Assembly: GCA_007122745.1 (NCBI GenBank)
Contig: SKTA01000025.1
Span: 1 to 7,587, forward strand
Reading direction: 5' to 3'
Origin: Bacteroidales bacterium
GTDB taxonomy: Bacteria; Bacteroidota; Bacteroidia; Bacteroidales; UBA7960
DNA length: 7,587 nt
Part shown: piece after piece, positions 1 through 7,300 of the stretch
Layout: every line of letters begins with the position of its first letter
How positions within the stretch are numbered: the stretch's first letter is position 1
Program-made: the position numbers and the translations under genes
Notes under the pieces: model-generated
The model's database searches: none
What the model was told of the DNA's origin: nothing
The model's input: only the letters and a program-made list of their open reading frames with translations

Positions 1-2
1 AA

Positions 3-191
3 AGTAGCGACCCGGTCTATATCGTATTAACCAACTCACAGGGCAGTGTTGTAAAACGTAGGAAAGTCGAAAGTGAGGGGGATATTTCCAAGCGTCTTAA
101 CATGGCCCATCTTGCGGGAGGTATCTATACCCTGAGCATTCAAAGCAAATACGAATTCCCGACGTGGCAGTTATTAAAACTCCATGATTAA
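3..191 (+). CDS. C-terminal end of a probable T9SS-secreted protein (5' partial)
   Basis: The frame is open from the left edge to a TAA at 189-191 and gives 62 residues, the end of a longer protein. The order of elements fits a T9SS type A C-terminal sorting domain: a strand VYIVLTNSQGSVV (the 'v.i.d..G..v' strand), a linker, then LNMAHLAGGIYTLSIQS, matching the usual 'ldls.L..GiYil.i' core, and a final strand WQLLKLHD where most relatives end in something like 'KKIVK'. The upstream 'YPNP' hallmark would lie outside the window, so the assignment rests on the second half only. Proteins of this class cross the inner membrane by Sec and the outer membrane by T9SS. They are then released or attached to the cell surface, with the domain removed. 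Nothing visible shows the function of the main body. The DUF2784 gene starts six bases after the stop, so the two could share a transcript. Confidence 0.72.
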   Translation, partial: SSDPVYIVLTNSQGSVVKRRKVESEGDISKRLNMAHLAGGIYTLSIQSKYEFPTWQLLKLHD

Positions 192-197
192 CAAAAC

Positions 198-581
198 ATG
201 TATTTGTATAAACTTCTGGACCTGTTTTTCCTTATTTTTCACCTTTTGCTGGTGATCTTTGTTCTTACAGGTTGGATATGGAAGAAAACCAGACCCTGGC
301 ATCTTGCAATCGTTTTACTCACACTTGCATCCTGGTTCATATTGGGGTTAAAATATGGTATGGGATACTGTCCGCTTACCGACTGGCACTTTCAGGTGTT
401 GCGAAACCTGGGAGAGACCAACCTGCCAAACTCTTACATAAGTTATATCATTACCCGGTTTACAGGGATAACAGTATCCCAGAGGCTGGTTGACATAGTA
501 ACGGCCGGTGCTGCCTTGGGAGCCTTGGGTACTTCCGTTAAAGCGATGTTTTTTCAAAAAAGAAAAAAGAAACGACCATGA
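198..581 (+). CDS. DUF2784 family small membrane protein
   Basis: This 127-residue protein starts at ATG 198, six bases after the upstream stop. Hydrophobic segments are visible at about residues 6-27, 34-52 and 97-113. The DUF2784 features are present: an N-terminal 'LFFLIFHLLLVIFVLTGW' helix, a second helix ending in a GLKYGMGYCPLTDW motif (CPLT at 58-61), and the later YISYIITRFTGI stretch that matches the family's conserved 'GFI..Yl.p..YP' position. The C-terminus is strongly basic (KRKKKRP), which puts it in the cytoplasm by the positive-inside rule. It is an inner-membrane protein of unknown function; no enzymatic motif is visible and the family has no established role that I know of. 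The length is normal for the family. The stop codon overlaps the ATG of the downstream kinase remnant (ATGA at 578-581). I see no reason to link the two functionally. Confidence 0.85.
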   Translation: MYLYKLLDLFFLIFHLLLVIFVLTGWIWKKTRPWHLAIVLLTLASWFILGLKYGMGYCPLTDWHFQVLRNLGETNLPNSYISYIITRFTGITVSQRLVDIVTAGAALGALGTSVKAMFFQKRKKKRP

Positions 582-745
582 ATGGGTTGTCTGCCAGTAT
601 CCAACAATTTATCGAGTCTATAAAATACGCCAACCTCGGCCTTGCCATCGTGAAGGCTTATGTGGAAATGTTGGGTGGATCAATAAAAGTTAAAAGCAGA
701 GTCTCTGAAGGCTCTGAATTTTCTTTCACAATTCCTTGCCAGTAA
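578..745 (+). pseudogene. Remnant of a sensor histidine kinase: last part of the HATPase domain only
   Basis: This 55-codon open frame ends at TAA 743-745. Residues 23-53 match the end of a histidine kinase ATPase domain: LGLAIVKAYVEMLGG (G2 box and following helix), then SIKVKSRVSEGSEFSFTIP, which fits 'i.v.S..g.GS.F.f.iP', the final strands of HATPase_c. The preceding GLSASIQQFIESIKYAN looks like a contracted form of the G1-to-G2 stretch, where intact kinases read 'GI...xxx.IFe.F...Y.G.GLGL'. Several residues, including the first G2 glycines, are missing. There is no H box, N box or complete G1 box, and no sensor, PAS or dimerisation domain anywhere upstream, where the DUF2784 gene occupies another frame. 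The piece cannot be an active kinase. It is most simply the decayed 3' end of a kinase gene left by a deletion. A retained small protein is possible but less likely. Confidence 0.75.
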
Positions 746-754
746 GCGATAGGC

Positions 755-1312
755 TTAGTTCAACGGGTTCGCGACCATCGTTGCAGTGAACTCAAACTCA
801 ACAGTAAAGTTGATGGGTAAATTTTCTTCATCAACCTGAATTTCATACTGAAGCATAAATGAATGGGGTGGGGTTTTTGCCAAATCGCCAAGCAGATTTA
901 CCCCCGCTTCATTCAATGTAAGTTCTGTGGGATTATCGACCAGGTCCAGCAAATTTAATTCGCCAAGGTTGGTGATAAGTTGTTGATTTGAACCGTCCAC
1001 TTGCATGACATACAAAGATCCAGCATCCACAGTAACGTCAATATCTTCCTCGTAATCAACAATCTGGAAATAGATGTGCTCAAGATTTACCTCTTTGATC
1101 AGATCTCCATAGTCGTTGATCAAATCCACCTCATCCGAAAGATCAAAAATCTCAGTTGCACTGAAGTCAGATTCATCTGTCATTACCGGAAGTTCAACGG
1201 AGAAAGAAAAACTTTCTTCCACATCCAATAAACCATCAATCAGGTCTTCATCACACGAAGCGAGGAAAAACACTGCAAATAAAGCCAAAAAGGCAACGCG
1301 ATAATTTTTCAT
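755..1312 (-). CDS. Hyperacidic predicted lipoprotein, function unknown
   Basis: The 185-residue product begins with a lipoprotein signal peptide: basic N-terminus MKNYR, hydrophobic core, and lipobox LASC with Cys20 as the lipidation site. DED follows directly after the cysteine. An acidic cluster close after the cysteine is part of the surface-export signals described for Bacteroidota lipoproteins, so outer-leaflet or surface display is plausible but inferred. The mature part alternates hydrophobic and polar residues, as in a beta sandwich (for example FSFSVELPV at 35-43 and INFTVEFEFTATM at 167-179). By my count it has 39 Asp/Glu against two Lys and no Arg in 166 mature residues. I do not recognise a family. 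Leucine-rich stretches such as LGELNLLDLVDNPTELTL (116-133) look like packed structure, not a leucine-rich repeat. The ATG at 1310-1312 is the natural start because the signal peptide begins there. The gene converges on the kinase remnant, leaving nine bases between stops, and diverges from the metal transporter. Confidence 0.85.
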   Translation of the reverse strand: MKNYRVAFLALFAVFFLASCDEDLIDGLLDVEESFSFSVELPVMTDESDFSATEIFDLSDEVDLINDYGDLIKEVNLEHIYFQIVDYEEDIDVTVDAGSLYVMQVDGSNQQLITNLGELNLLDLVDNPTELTLNEAGVNLLGDLAKTPPHSFMLQYEIQVDEENLPINFTVEFEFTATMVANPLN

Positions 1313-1458
1313 AGTTCTATAAGTTAATTTGTTTTTACTTTGTAAATGTAATAAATATATTTTAGCGATTTAGTTTTTGGGGGGATTAAAATTTTTTACA
1401 AAATGATGATTCAGTTTTTTTTCTTTACCTGAACATCGATAAAGTATTTCCATTATAG

Positions 1459-1466
1459 TATTTTTG
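1459..1466 (+). promoter_or_regulatory. Candidate Bacteroidota -7 promoter box for the metal-transport operon
   Basis: TATTTTTG at this site matches the Bacteroidota -7 consensus TAnnTTTG exactly. Transcription would start about four to seven bases further on, near 1470-1473. This leaves a leader of about 45-50 bases before ATG 1519 but essentially none before ATG 1471, which favours the later start. No clear TTG -33 element sits at the usual distance upstream (around 1436-1440), so the promoter may be weak or activator-dependent. A heptamer AGTATTT occurs at 1443-1449 and again at 1457-1463, 14 bases apart and overlapping the box. It could be an operator for a metal-responsive repressor or chance in AT-rich DNA. 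The rest of the 206-base divergent region (1313-1518) is AT-rich and holds no gene; I found no convincing minus-strand promoter for the lipoprotein. Confidence 0.5.
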
Positions 1467-1518
1467 CAGTATGATTTTAAACCAATTCACAAGCATTGCC
1501 AAACCTGAACAACCTAAC

Positions 1519-2397
1519 ATGAAAAACATTACCGTCATTGTTGTAATTGGCCTGTTGCTTTTTATTCTGCAATCGTGCATCAACAGGCAAGACTCTGAGA
1601 AAGAAGAGGTGGTGTCAGTGAGCATCATACCCTTTGAGTATTTTGTGGACAGGCTCACCGATAAGGCACTTGAAGTGAATGTGATGATTCCCCCGGGGGG
1701 AAGTCATGCAACCTATTCCCCTACAACATCCCAATTTCGGAAACTTTCTGAGTCCGGTATCTACTTTCGTATAGAACACCTGGGTTATGAAAAGGTGTGG
1801 GCCAACAAACTATCCGACATGAACCCGAACATGAAGGTAGTTAACCTTATGGAAGGTTTAGAGATTATCCGTGGTGAAGAGATTGACCACGGAGACCATG
1901 TACATGAGGGAGGCATTGACCCCCACATCTGGATGTCACCAAAAGTGATCCTGCAGGTTTTGCCAAGCATAAAAGGGGCGATCATTGAAGTCTATCCGCA
2001 CCTTTCCGAATCAGTTGCGACAAATTATTCCGAATTATTTGAAGAGATAGCCAGCCTTGACGAGGAAATGGAGGAGGTGGTCAGAACGCTCGGTAAAAAG
2101 CGTTTCATGATCTTTCATCCTGCGCTTACCTATCTTGCGAGGGACTACGGCCTGGAACAAATTGCCATAGAGCGCGGGGGAAAGGAGCCTTCACCGGCCA
2201 TGCTAACCCATATTATCCGTGAAGCCCGCAAGCATGACATTCCTGTAATTCTGATCCAAAGGGAGTTTGATGTGCGTTCCGCTGAACTTATCAGTCAGGA
2301 AACAGGTGCTGAGATCGTTCAGATCAACCCACTGGCCTATGACTGGTTCAAAAATATCCGTGAACTGATGGACATATTCAAAACCCGACTGCATTGA
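1519..2397 (+). CDS. znuA: Metal (probably zinc) ABC transporter substrate-binding lipoprotein, ZnuA/TroA family
   Basis: This is the periplasmic metal-capturing subunit of an ABC importer; with this start it is 292 residues. MKNITVIVVIG opens a signal peptide ending in lipobox LQSC, with Cys20 as the lipid anchor. The likely metal ligands are His63 in GGSHATYSPT, His136 in DPHIWMSP, and His200 in FHPALTYLARDYGL. The family motif GGKEPSPAML is at 220-229. The fourth ligand position of many relatives (Asp in 'DPLG') is Asn270 here (INPLAYDW). A short His-rich loop with His124, His127 and His129 precedes the DPH motif; such loops are typical of zinc-binding ZnuA and rarer in manganese proteins. 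An in-frame ATG at 1471 would add 16 residues before the signal peptide. I reject it because the -7 box ends at 1466 and because a lipoprotein signal normally begins close to its positive charge. The gene leads the A-C-B operon. Zinc is inferred; manganese or another divalent metal remains possible. Confidence 0.9.
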   Translation: MKNITVIVVIGLLLFILQSCINRQDSEKEEVVSVSIIPFEYFVDRLTDKALEVNVMIPPGGSHATYSPTTSQFRKLSESGIYFRIEHLGYEKVWANKLSDMNPNMKVVNLMEGLEIIRGEEIDHGDHVHEGGIDPHIWMSPKVILQVLPSIKGAIIEVYPHLSESVATNYSELFEEIASLDEEMEEVVRTLGKKRFMIFHPALTYLARDYGLEQIAIERGGKEPSPAMLTHIIREARKHDIPVILIQREFDVRSAELISQETGAEIVQINPLAYDWFKNIRELMDIFKTRLH

Positions 2398-3146
2398 ACA
2401 AACCGATCGTCATATTAGAGAACATCTCCACAGGCTACGGTACAAAGCCCGTGTTGGAAAAAGTGAACCTGACCATTCAATCTAACGACTTCATTGGTGT
2501 ACTTGGCCCAAACGGTGGCGGGAAAACAACTTTGATGAAACTGATTCTGGGCCTTTTGCATCCCTTTTCCGGAAAGGTATCTTTCCCTTCAGGCCGGCCT
2601 CCGACCGGGTATCTGCCACAGGTTTCGCAGATAGACAAATCATTTCCCATTACCGTGAAAGAACTGGTAAGCTCCGGTCTCAAAGATACAAACCCATGGT
2701 TTCCACACCTTGGCATATCACAACGTAAGAGGTTGCACCGGATGTTGGATGAAGCCGGGTTGACAAAGCTGGCATCCAGACCAATAGGTGAGCTTAGCGG
2801 CGGCCAGCTTCAAAAAGCACTACTGTCAAGAGCCCTCATCAACAAACCACGCTTGCTGATCCTCGATGAACCCAACACACACGTTGACAAGCTGTTTGAG
2901 CGCGACCTTTACAACTGGCTGCAAGCGCTAAACAAAGAGATGGCCATTTTGCTGGTCTCGCATGATATTGGCACCATTACCCCAATTGTTAAAACCATAG
3001 CCTGTGTGAATGGTAACCTGCATTATCATCCCTCCAATCAGCTTTCAGAAGAGGTGCTCAGGGTGTATAATTGTCCTGTTGATGTTATCGCACACGGACC
3101 GGTGCCCCACCGCGTATTGAAATCACATGATCACAAAGCAGAATAA
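2394..3146 (+). CDS. znuC: Metal ABC transporter ATP-binding protein, ZnuC/TroB family
   Basis: The cytoplasmic ATPase of the importer has 250 residues and all its nucleotide-binding motifs: Walker A GPNGGGKTT (38-46), Q-loop Gln76 (YLPQ), ABC signature LSGGQ (134-138), Walker B LLILDEP (154-160), D-loop ending in Asp165, and H-loop His190. A C-terminal segment with CPVDVIAHGPVPHRVL (227-242) is characteristic of the zinc/manganese subfamily ATPases. The start is TTG at 2394-2396, which overlaps the binding-protein stop (TGA 2395-2397) as TTGA. No ATG occurs in frame before Met48, beyond Walker A, so a late ATG start is impossible. This overlap indicates translational coupling. Two of these subunits would pair with two permease subunits and hydrolyse ATP to drive uptake of the metal delivered by the lipoprotein. 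Nothing suggests loss of function. Confidence 0.93.
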   Translation: MNKPIVILENISTGYGTKPVLEKVNLTIQSNDFIGVLGPNGGGKTTLMKLILGLLHPFSGKVSFPSGRPPTGYLPQVSQIDKSFPITVKELVSSGLKDTNPWFPHLGISQRKRLHRMLDEAGLTKLASRPIGELSGGQLQKALLSRALINKPRLLILDEPNTHVDKLFERDLYNWLQALNKEMAILLVSHDIGTITPIVKTIACVNGNLHYHPSNQLSEEVLRVYNCPVDVIAHGPVPHRVLKSHDHKAE

Positions 3147-3174
3147 ACCATTTGCGCCACAAATTAATGACATA

Positions 3175-4008
3175 ATGAGTGATCTCCTTTCTGTTTTTGA
3201 ATACCAGTTTTTTCGCAATGCTGTGGTTGCAGCCATACTGATCAGTATATATGCGGCAATGGTGGGTACATATATTGTCTCAAGAAAGATCGTTTTCATT
3301 GGTGGTGGCATTACGCATGCTTCATTTGGGGGAATTGGTATTGCTTACTATTTTGGTGCCAATCCATTTGCCGGAGCTGCCATTTTTGCTATACTGACTG
3401 CCCTGGGAATTGAATGGATCGCACAGAAAGGCAAAGTCCGGGAGGATAGCGCAATTGCCATTCTCTGGTCACTGGGGATGGCCATGGGTATCATATTTGT
3501 TTTCATGACCCCGGGTTATACGCCAAACCTGATGAGCTTTCTCTTTGGAAGCATTCTGTCTGTTGGCACCACAGACCTCTATGTTCTGGCTGGGTTTGGG
3601 CTGCTTGTAGGCATCATCTATGCCATTTTTTTCAGGCCAATTCTTTATACTGCATTTGACCCGGAGTTTGCACAGGTTATGGGTGTCCGTGTAGCCATTT
3701 TCAGGTATATGATGTCTGTTTTGATGGCAATGGCCATCGTTATCAGCATCAGGTCTATCGGGATCATTTTGGTATTGAGTATTTTCACAATACCTCAGAT
3801 CACGGCGATGCTGTTCACGCGAAACTTTGCACGCATTATTCCGCTGGCCGCATTATGGGGCATCACCGGGTCGGTTACCGGATTAATCCTCTCTTATCTG
3901 CTGGATATTCCCTCTGGTGCAAGCATCATTTTTTTTCTCACCATGCAGTTATTGATCATTAAACTCATTTTTGTGATCAAACAGAAAATTGCTGCCGGAA
4001 GAAACTAA
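3175..4008 (+). CDS. znuB: Metal ABC transporter permease, ZnuB/TroC (ABC-3) family
   Basis: This inner-membrane channel subunit is 277 residues long with this start. It is hydrophobic throughout, consistent with the roughly eight helices of the ABC-3 permease family. Conserved family stretches are visible: GTYIVSRKIVFIGGGITHAS (31-50) with the following FGGIGIAYY, the cytoplasmic coupling loop FDPEFAQVMGVRV (161-173) that contacts the ATPase, SIRSIGIILVLSIFTIPQ (191-208), and DIPSGASII (244-252). Two starts are possible. ATG 3127 overlaps the ATPase gene by 20 bases and adds 16 polar residues; ATG 3175 lies 28 bases after the ATPase stop and gives MSDLLSVFEYQFFRNA, which resembles the usual beginning of relatives. 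I prefer 3175, but the upstream start would give tighter coupling and cannot be excluded. It is the last gene of the A-C-B operon. No metal regulator gene (Zur or MntR type) lies in the window. Confidence 0.92.
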   Translation: MSDLLSVFEYQFFRNAVVAAILISIYAAMVGTYIVSRKIVFIGGGITHASFGGIGIAYYFGANPFAGAAIFAILTALGIEWIAQKGKVREDSAIAILWSLGMAMGIIFVFMTPGYTPNLMSFLFGSILSVGTTDLYVLAGFGLLVGIIYAIFFRPILYTAFDPEFAQVMGVRVAIFRYMMSVLMAMAIVISIRSIGIILVLSIFTIPQITAMLFTRNFARIIPLAALWGITGSVTGLILSYLLDIPSGASIIFFLTMQLLIIKLIFVIKQKIAAGRN

Positions 4009-4091
4009 ATCTTAAGGCAACATTAAACAAAGTTGCGTCTTTGTGCATTTAATGTATGGGTAATGTTTGAAATAATAATCAAGATTATAAT

Positions 4092-4301
4092 ATGATGAAG
4101 CAGCTGTTTTTCCATTTTGTGATTTTATTAACCATGTTGCCTGTTTTAGTTTTGGGGCAACGGCCATCCAGCGTTCCATATGATACGGAACCTGTCAGGT
4201 TTTTTGAATCACCCGCCAATATTATCATCTACATTGTTCTCCCCCTGTTGATTGTTTTGATCTATTTTCTCTGGAGAAGAAAGATCAAAAAAGAGGAATA
4301 A
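4092..4301 (+). CDS. Small exported single-span membrane protein, function unknown
   Basis: The 69-residue product has two hydrophobic segments. The first (about 5-22), after MMKQ, reads as a cleavable signal peptide, with a plausible cut after LVLG before Gln23. The second (about 43-61, IIIYIVLPLLIVLIYFLW) is a membrane anchor followed by the basic tail RRKIKKEE, which should stay in the cytoplasm. Between them is a short extracytoplasmic stretch, QRPSSVPYDTEPVRFFESPA. The regular layout and specific proline/acid motif argue for a real gene and not chance coding. Similar tiny anchored proteins occur in Bacteroidota as far as I recall, but I know of no function. Met1 or Met2 could start translation. 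An 83-base gap separates it from the permease, so it may have its own promoter, though I found only imperfect -7 sequences there (for example TAATGTTTG at 4061-4069, with one base too many). Confidence 0.72.
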   Translation: MMKQLFFHFVILLTMLPVLVLGQRPSSVPYDTEPVRFFESPANIIIYIVLPLLIVLIYFLWRRKIKKEE

Positions 4302-4316
4302 GACGATATTTTTTGG
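4285..4316 (+). terminator. Weak A/T hairpin at the convergent gene junction
   Basis: TCAAAAAA (4285-4292) can pair with TTTTTTGG (4309-4316) to give an eight-pair stem with one G-T wobble and a 16-base loop. It spans the end of the small membrane protein gene and the 19-base gap before the stop of the large secreted protein gene. An A/T stem with a T run on either strand could end transcription from both sides. The stem is weak and lacks a GC core, so this is tentative. Confidence 0.22.
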
Positions 4317-4320
4317 TTTG

Positions 4321-7300
4321 CTAACGCTTAATCAGGCGTTCAACAGCTATCCTGTTACCCTGGATCACCCTTACAATGTACATACCCGGTTGCTTGTCAG
4401 CAAGGTTTAACCTGTATACTTGCTGAGCCGGCATCACTTCGGTGAACACCAGGTTACCCATCGAGTTCAGCATCTCGACCCGCACGGGCAGCTCTTTCGT
4501 AAAGCGTTCCATCGCTATGGTGATCTCCGACTCAGCCGGATTCGGATACAGTTTAAAGAACAAGCTACCATCTTCATCATCGATCACATCAACAGCAGTG
4601 GAAAGATCTTCCCTGTCTGGAGTAATCTCTTCGGCAAACGGTCGGACACAGGGGTTATCCTGGCTGATAAAAGCATGCAGGTAACCACCGCTTTCAACAC
4701 TGCTACCCGGCATGAAGCGGATCTTTTGTCCGGCGGCCATAAGGACTTCAGCGCCATCTTTTACGGTAAACACAAAATCCCCGCCGGCCACTGCGATTGT
4801 GGCCATGGCAAAGAAACATTCTTCATCAACAACGACTACATCCTCCTCTATGGCAATGTGCAGGTCAACGGGCTCCGGATCTTCTTCAATGAGTTCAAAT
4901 TCGACGCCCACTGTGATGTTTTCTGCGATGTTGTCGACAAGCAGCGTGTTCAGGTTACGGTTTTCGACCACAACGCCATTCAGCGTCCACTCCTTGATTT
5001 GGTAGCCTGGGTCAGGGGTGGCCGTAAACAGCACATTGCTGCCTTCCTCCACTTCATCGCCACTGTTAACAACCTGACCGTCAACGGAAGCTGTGAGGGT
5101 GCCGTTGCCTTCCGTTATATAGAATCCCACGGTAAAGGTGGTTGGCTGAATTTCGTCGAGTGCTTTGAACTGGCCGATGTTGATGCGGCTGCTGTTTGTG
5201 CCGTCGCCACCTGCAACTTCCACCATAAAATTATCAGCGTCAAAGTCCTTAGCCTCTTCAAAATAATGGACAAACTCCTGGTAAACCTGGTATTCTTCAA
5301 ACCAGTCCTTGTCAATTTCACCGATCGGTTGCCAGTTGTTTCCGCCATCAACACTTATATTAATGTTCCTGGTAACACCTGCACCATCCATCCAGTCTCT
5401 TATTTGTAAAGAGAACCCTGTCATATCACTTACTTCGGCCATATTGGAAAGGGTAAAGGTTCCCCTGTCGCGGAAGGAGTATGCAGAGCCATTGTATGAC
5501 TCAGCGGCTCCACCCCTGACAGCTTCGGTGCTTTGGAAAAACCAACCTCCTTCCTGGTAGGTTTTGGGGTTATAACCGGTCCAGCCTGTAGGTGGGAGAT
5601 CTGTCCAATTGTCTGCCATGCCAAAAGATGTTTCAAAAGGAACCAGTGTTACCAGTGGCTCTGTAACTTCACCGCTTAAGGCAACCATCCGTGGTGTCGC
5701 ACCTTCAGAAGCAACCTCGATATTCTCCTGATACATTCCAGTCTCCAGGCCTTCCTTCAGGATTACATAAATATCGGTTTGAGATACCTTGAGGGCTGTG
5801 AGTGGGAGCACGATTTCATCGGTGTAGCCTGCATCGGATGAGAGGGAAATCAGATAGCTGGCCGGGGCTGTTATGGTAATGCCCGAAACAAGGTTTTCAC
5901 CGCTAACGGTAAATTGTTGCGAATCGGATGGTCCGTGACCTTCAAGATAGGTGAATCCTGAGAGGTCTTGTGGGCTTACTGACAAAAACGGTGTGTCAAT
6001 TACCACGGCTTCAAAATCTTTCAGGCTTCTGGGAATGATCTGCAGCTGGCTGCTGAACTGCAGCACTACTGCCGTGATGTTTTGTGGAGCTGCAGGAATT
6101 GGATCGCGGATATACTCCAGGTCTGAATACGCTGTGCGCAGAATGCCGCTTCCGCTGGCGTCTGTCAGCACATAGCTGGTTTCAGGTGAGAAATCTGTGT
6201 CGTCACCCGGGTTGATCTGCACGTTGTTTATACTGACCAGCTGCGCCTGGTGTTGCGGGCTGAGATCATCCAGTACAACTTCCTGTGGAGTGACTGTATT
6301 GCCCGCGCTGCTGGCCGCCCCGGGATCCTGAGCTGGCACAAACTGCACCATGTTGCTAAATGTGGTTAATGAGCCCACCAGGCCGGTGATGCCGTCGTAG
6401 ATCGCGTATTCGGTGGTGATGTTACCGGCATTGTCATCAATAAGTATGGCAGCTGTTTCGTCCTGGATGTATTTCTGGTTGCGGTTTTCTGTTTGGAATG
6501 TCAGGATGGCCTCGCTCATCAGGCGGTACAAGATAGTGGTTGACTTTTGGCTGCGAAGGGCTGCAATGCTTGCTACGTTCACAGGGAAGTTATATAGCGC
6601 CGTTGTGATGTTGCTTTGTGAGCTCGTGGCGGTTTCGATGGCAATAACCTTCAGGGTAATGGCACCCTGTCCGTCTAACAATTCGATACCCAGGCTGTGG
6701 TTGTATGGCTCGCTTTCTTCACCGGGGACTTCACCATCGGTAGTGTAAAAGAGCGAGATGCCTGCGGCATAATCATCATGATTGGAAACAAAAACTGTTT
6801 GGTTTTCAAAGTAAGTGCCTGCATCGAGACTTAAAACAGGATCCACAAGATCGGGGATGACTTCTTCAGTCAGCGAAAAGTCGCGAAAACGGCTTGAACC
6901 TCCACCGGCAGTCATTTCTATCTTGAGCTTGCCGTTGGCCGAGCGCTTTTTGCTAAGGTCAATCAACTCCTCGTAAGTAACGTAATCTCCTGTTAGCTCC
7001 CAGGTGTTCAATGCCGCATACGAACTGCCACCATCGGTGGATATCATCAGCGTAAGACTTTGTCCCTGGTCACCACCATAAGTAGTGGCGTCAAATGCAA
7101 ACAGCAGGTTTTCGTATGCTGAGAAATCAATGGCGGGCGTTTCAAGGTAACCATCGGGGAATATCCGCAGGTAACCTCCACCACCTCCTTCATTCTGCGC
7201 GTCTTCGATCACAAAACCGACTGCTTCGGCGGCCTCATTGTCTGCAAGGCTCCTGAATGCATTGGCATAAGGGATGTCGAAGGGCTCAACCGGTGCTGTT

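Noticed and set aside
508..693. A 61-codon plus-strand frame across the junction of the DUF2784 gene and the kinase remnant.
   Set aside because: Its translation matches nothing recognisable and it is out of frame with both better-supported features.
198..1312. The possibility that the DUF2784 gene, kinase remnant and acidic lipoprotein form a defence or signalling island.
   Set aside because: There is no nuclease, toxin, reverse transcriptase or transmembrane effector, the kinase piece is only a scrap, and the lipoprotein is on the opposite strand.
1334..1346. Dyad TTTAC-TTT-GTAAA upstream of the acidic lipoprotein gene, considered as an operator.
   Set aside because: Five-base arms in AT-rich DNA arise often by chance, there is only one copy, and no matching site was seen elsewhere in the window.
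4027..4044. Hairpin ACAAAG / CTTTGT with a six-base loop after the permease gene, considered as a terminator.
   Set aside because: The stem is only six pairs, has little GC and no T tract after it. It may be chance, or part of an AT-rich promoter region for the next small gene.
4061..4069. TAATGTTTG upstream of the small membrane protein gene, considered as a -7 box.
   Set aside because: It has three bases between TA and TTTG instead of two, and no TTG at the usual spacing, so it does not meet the consensus.
4420..5409. A 329-codon plus-strand open frame opposite the large secreted protein gene.
   Set aside because: It lies wholly antisense to a gene with clear domains, its translation has low-complexity His/Phe/Val-rich content without a recognisable domain, and such shadows are common opposite long genes of this composition.
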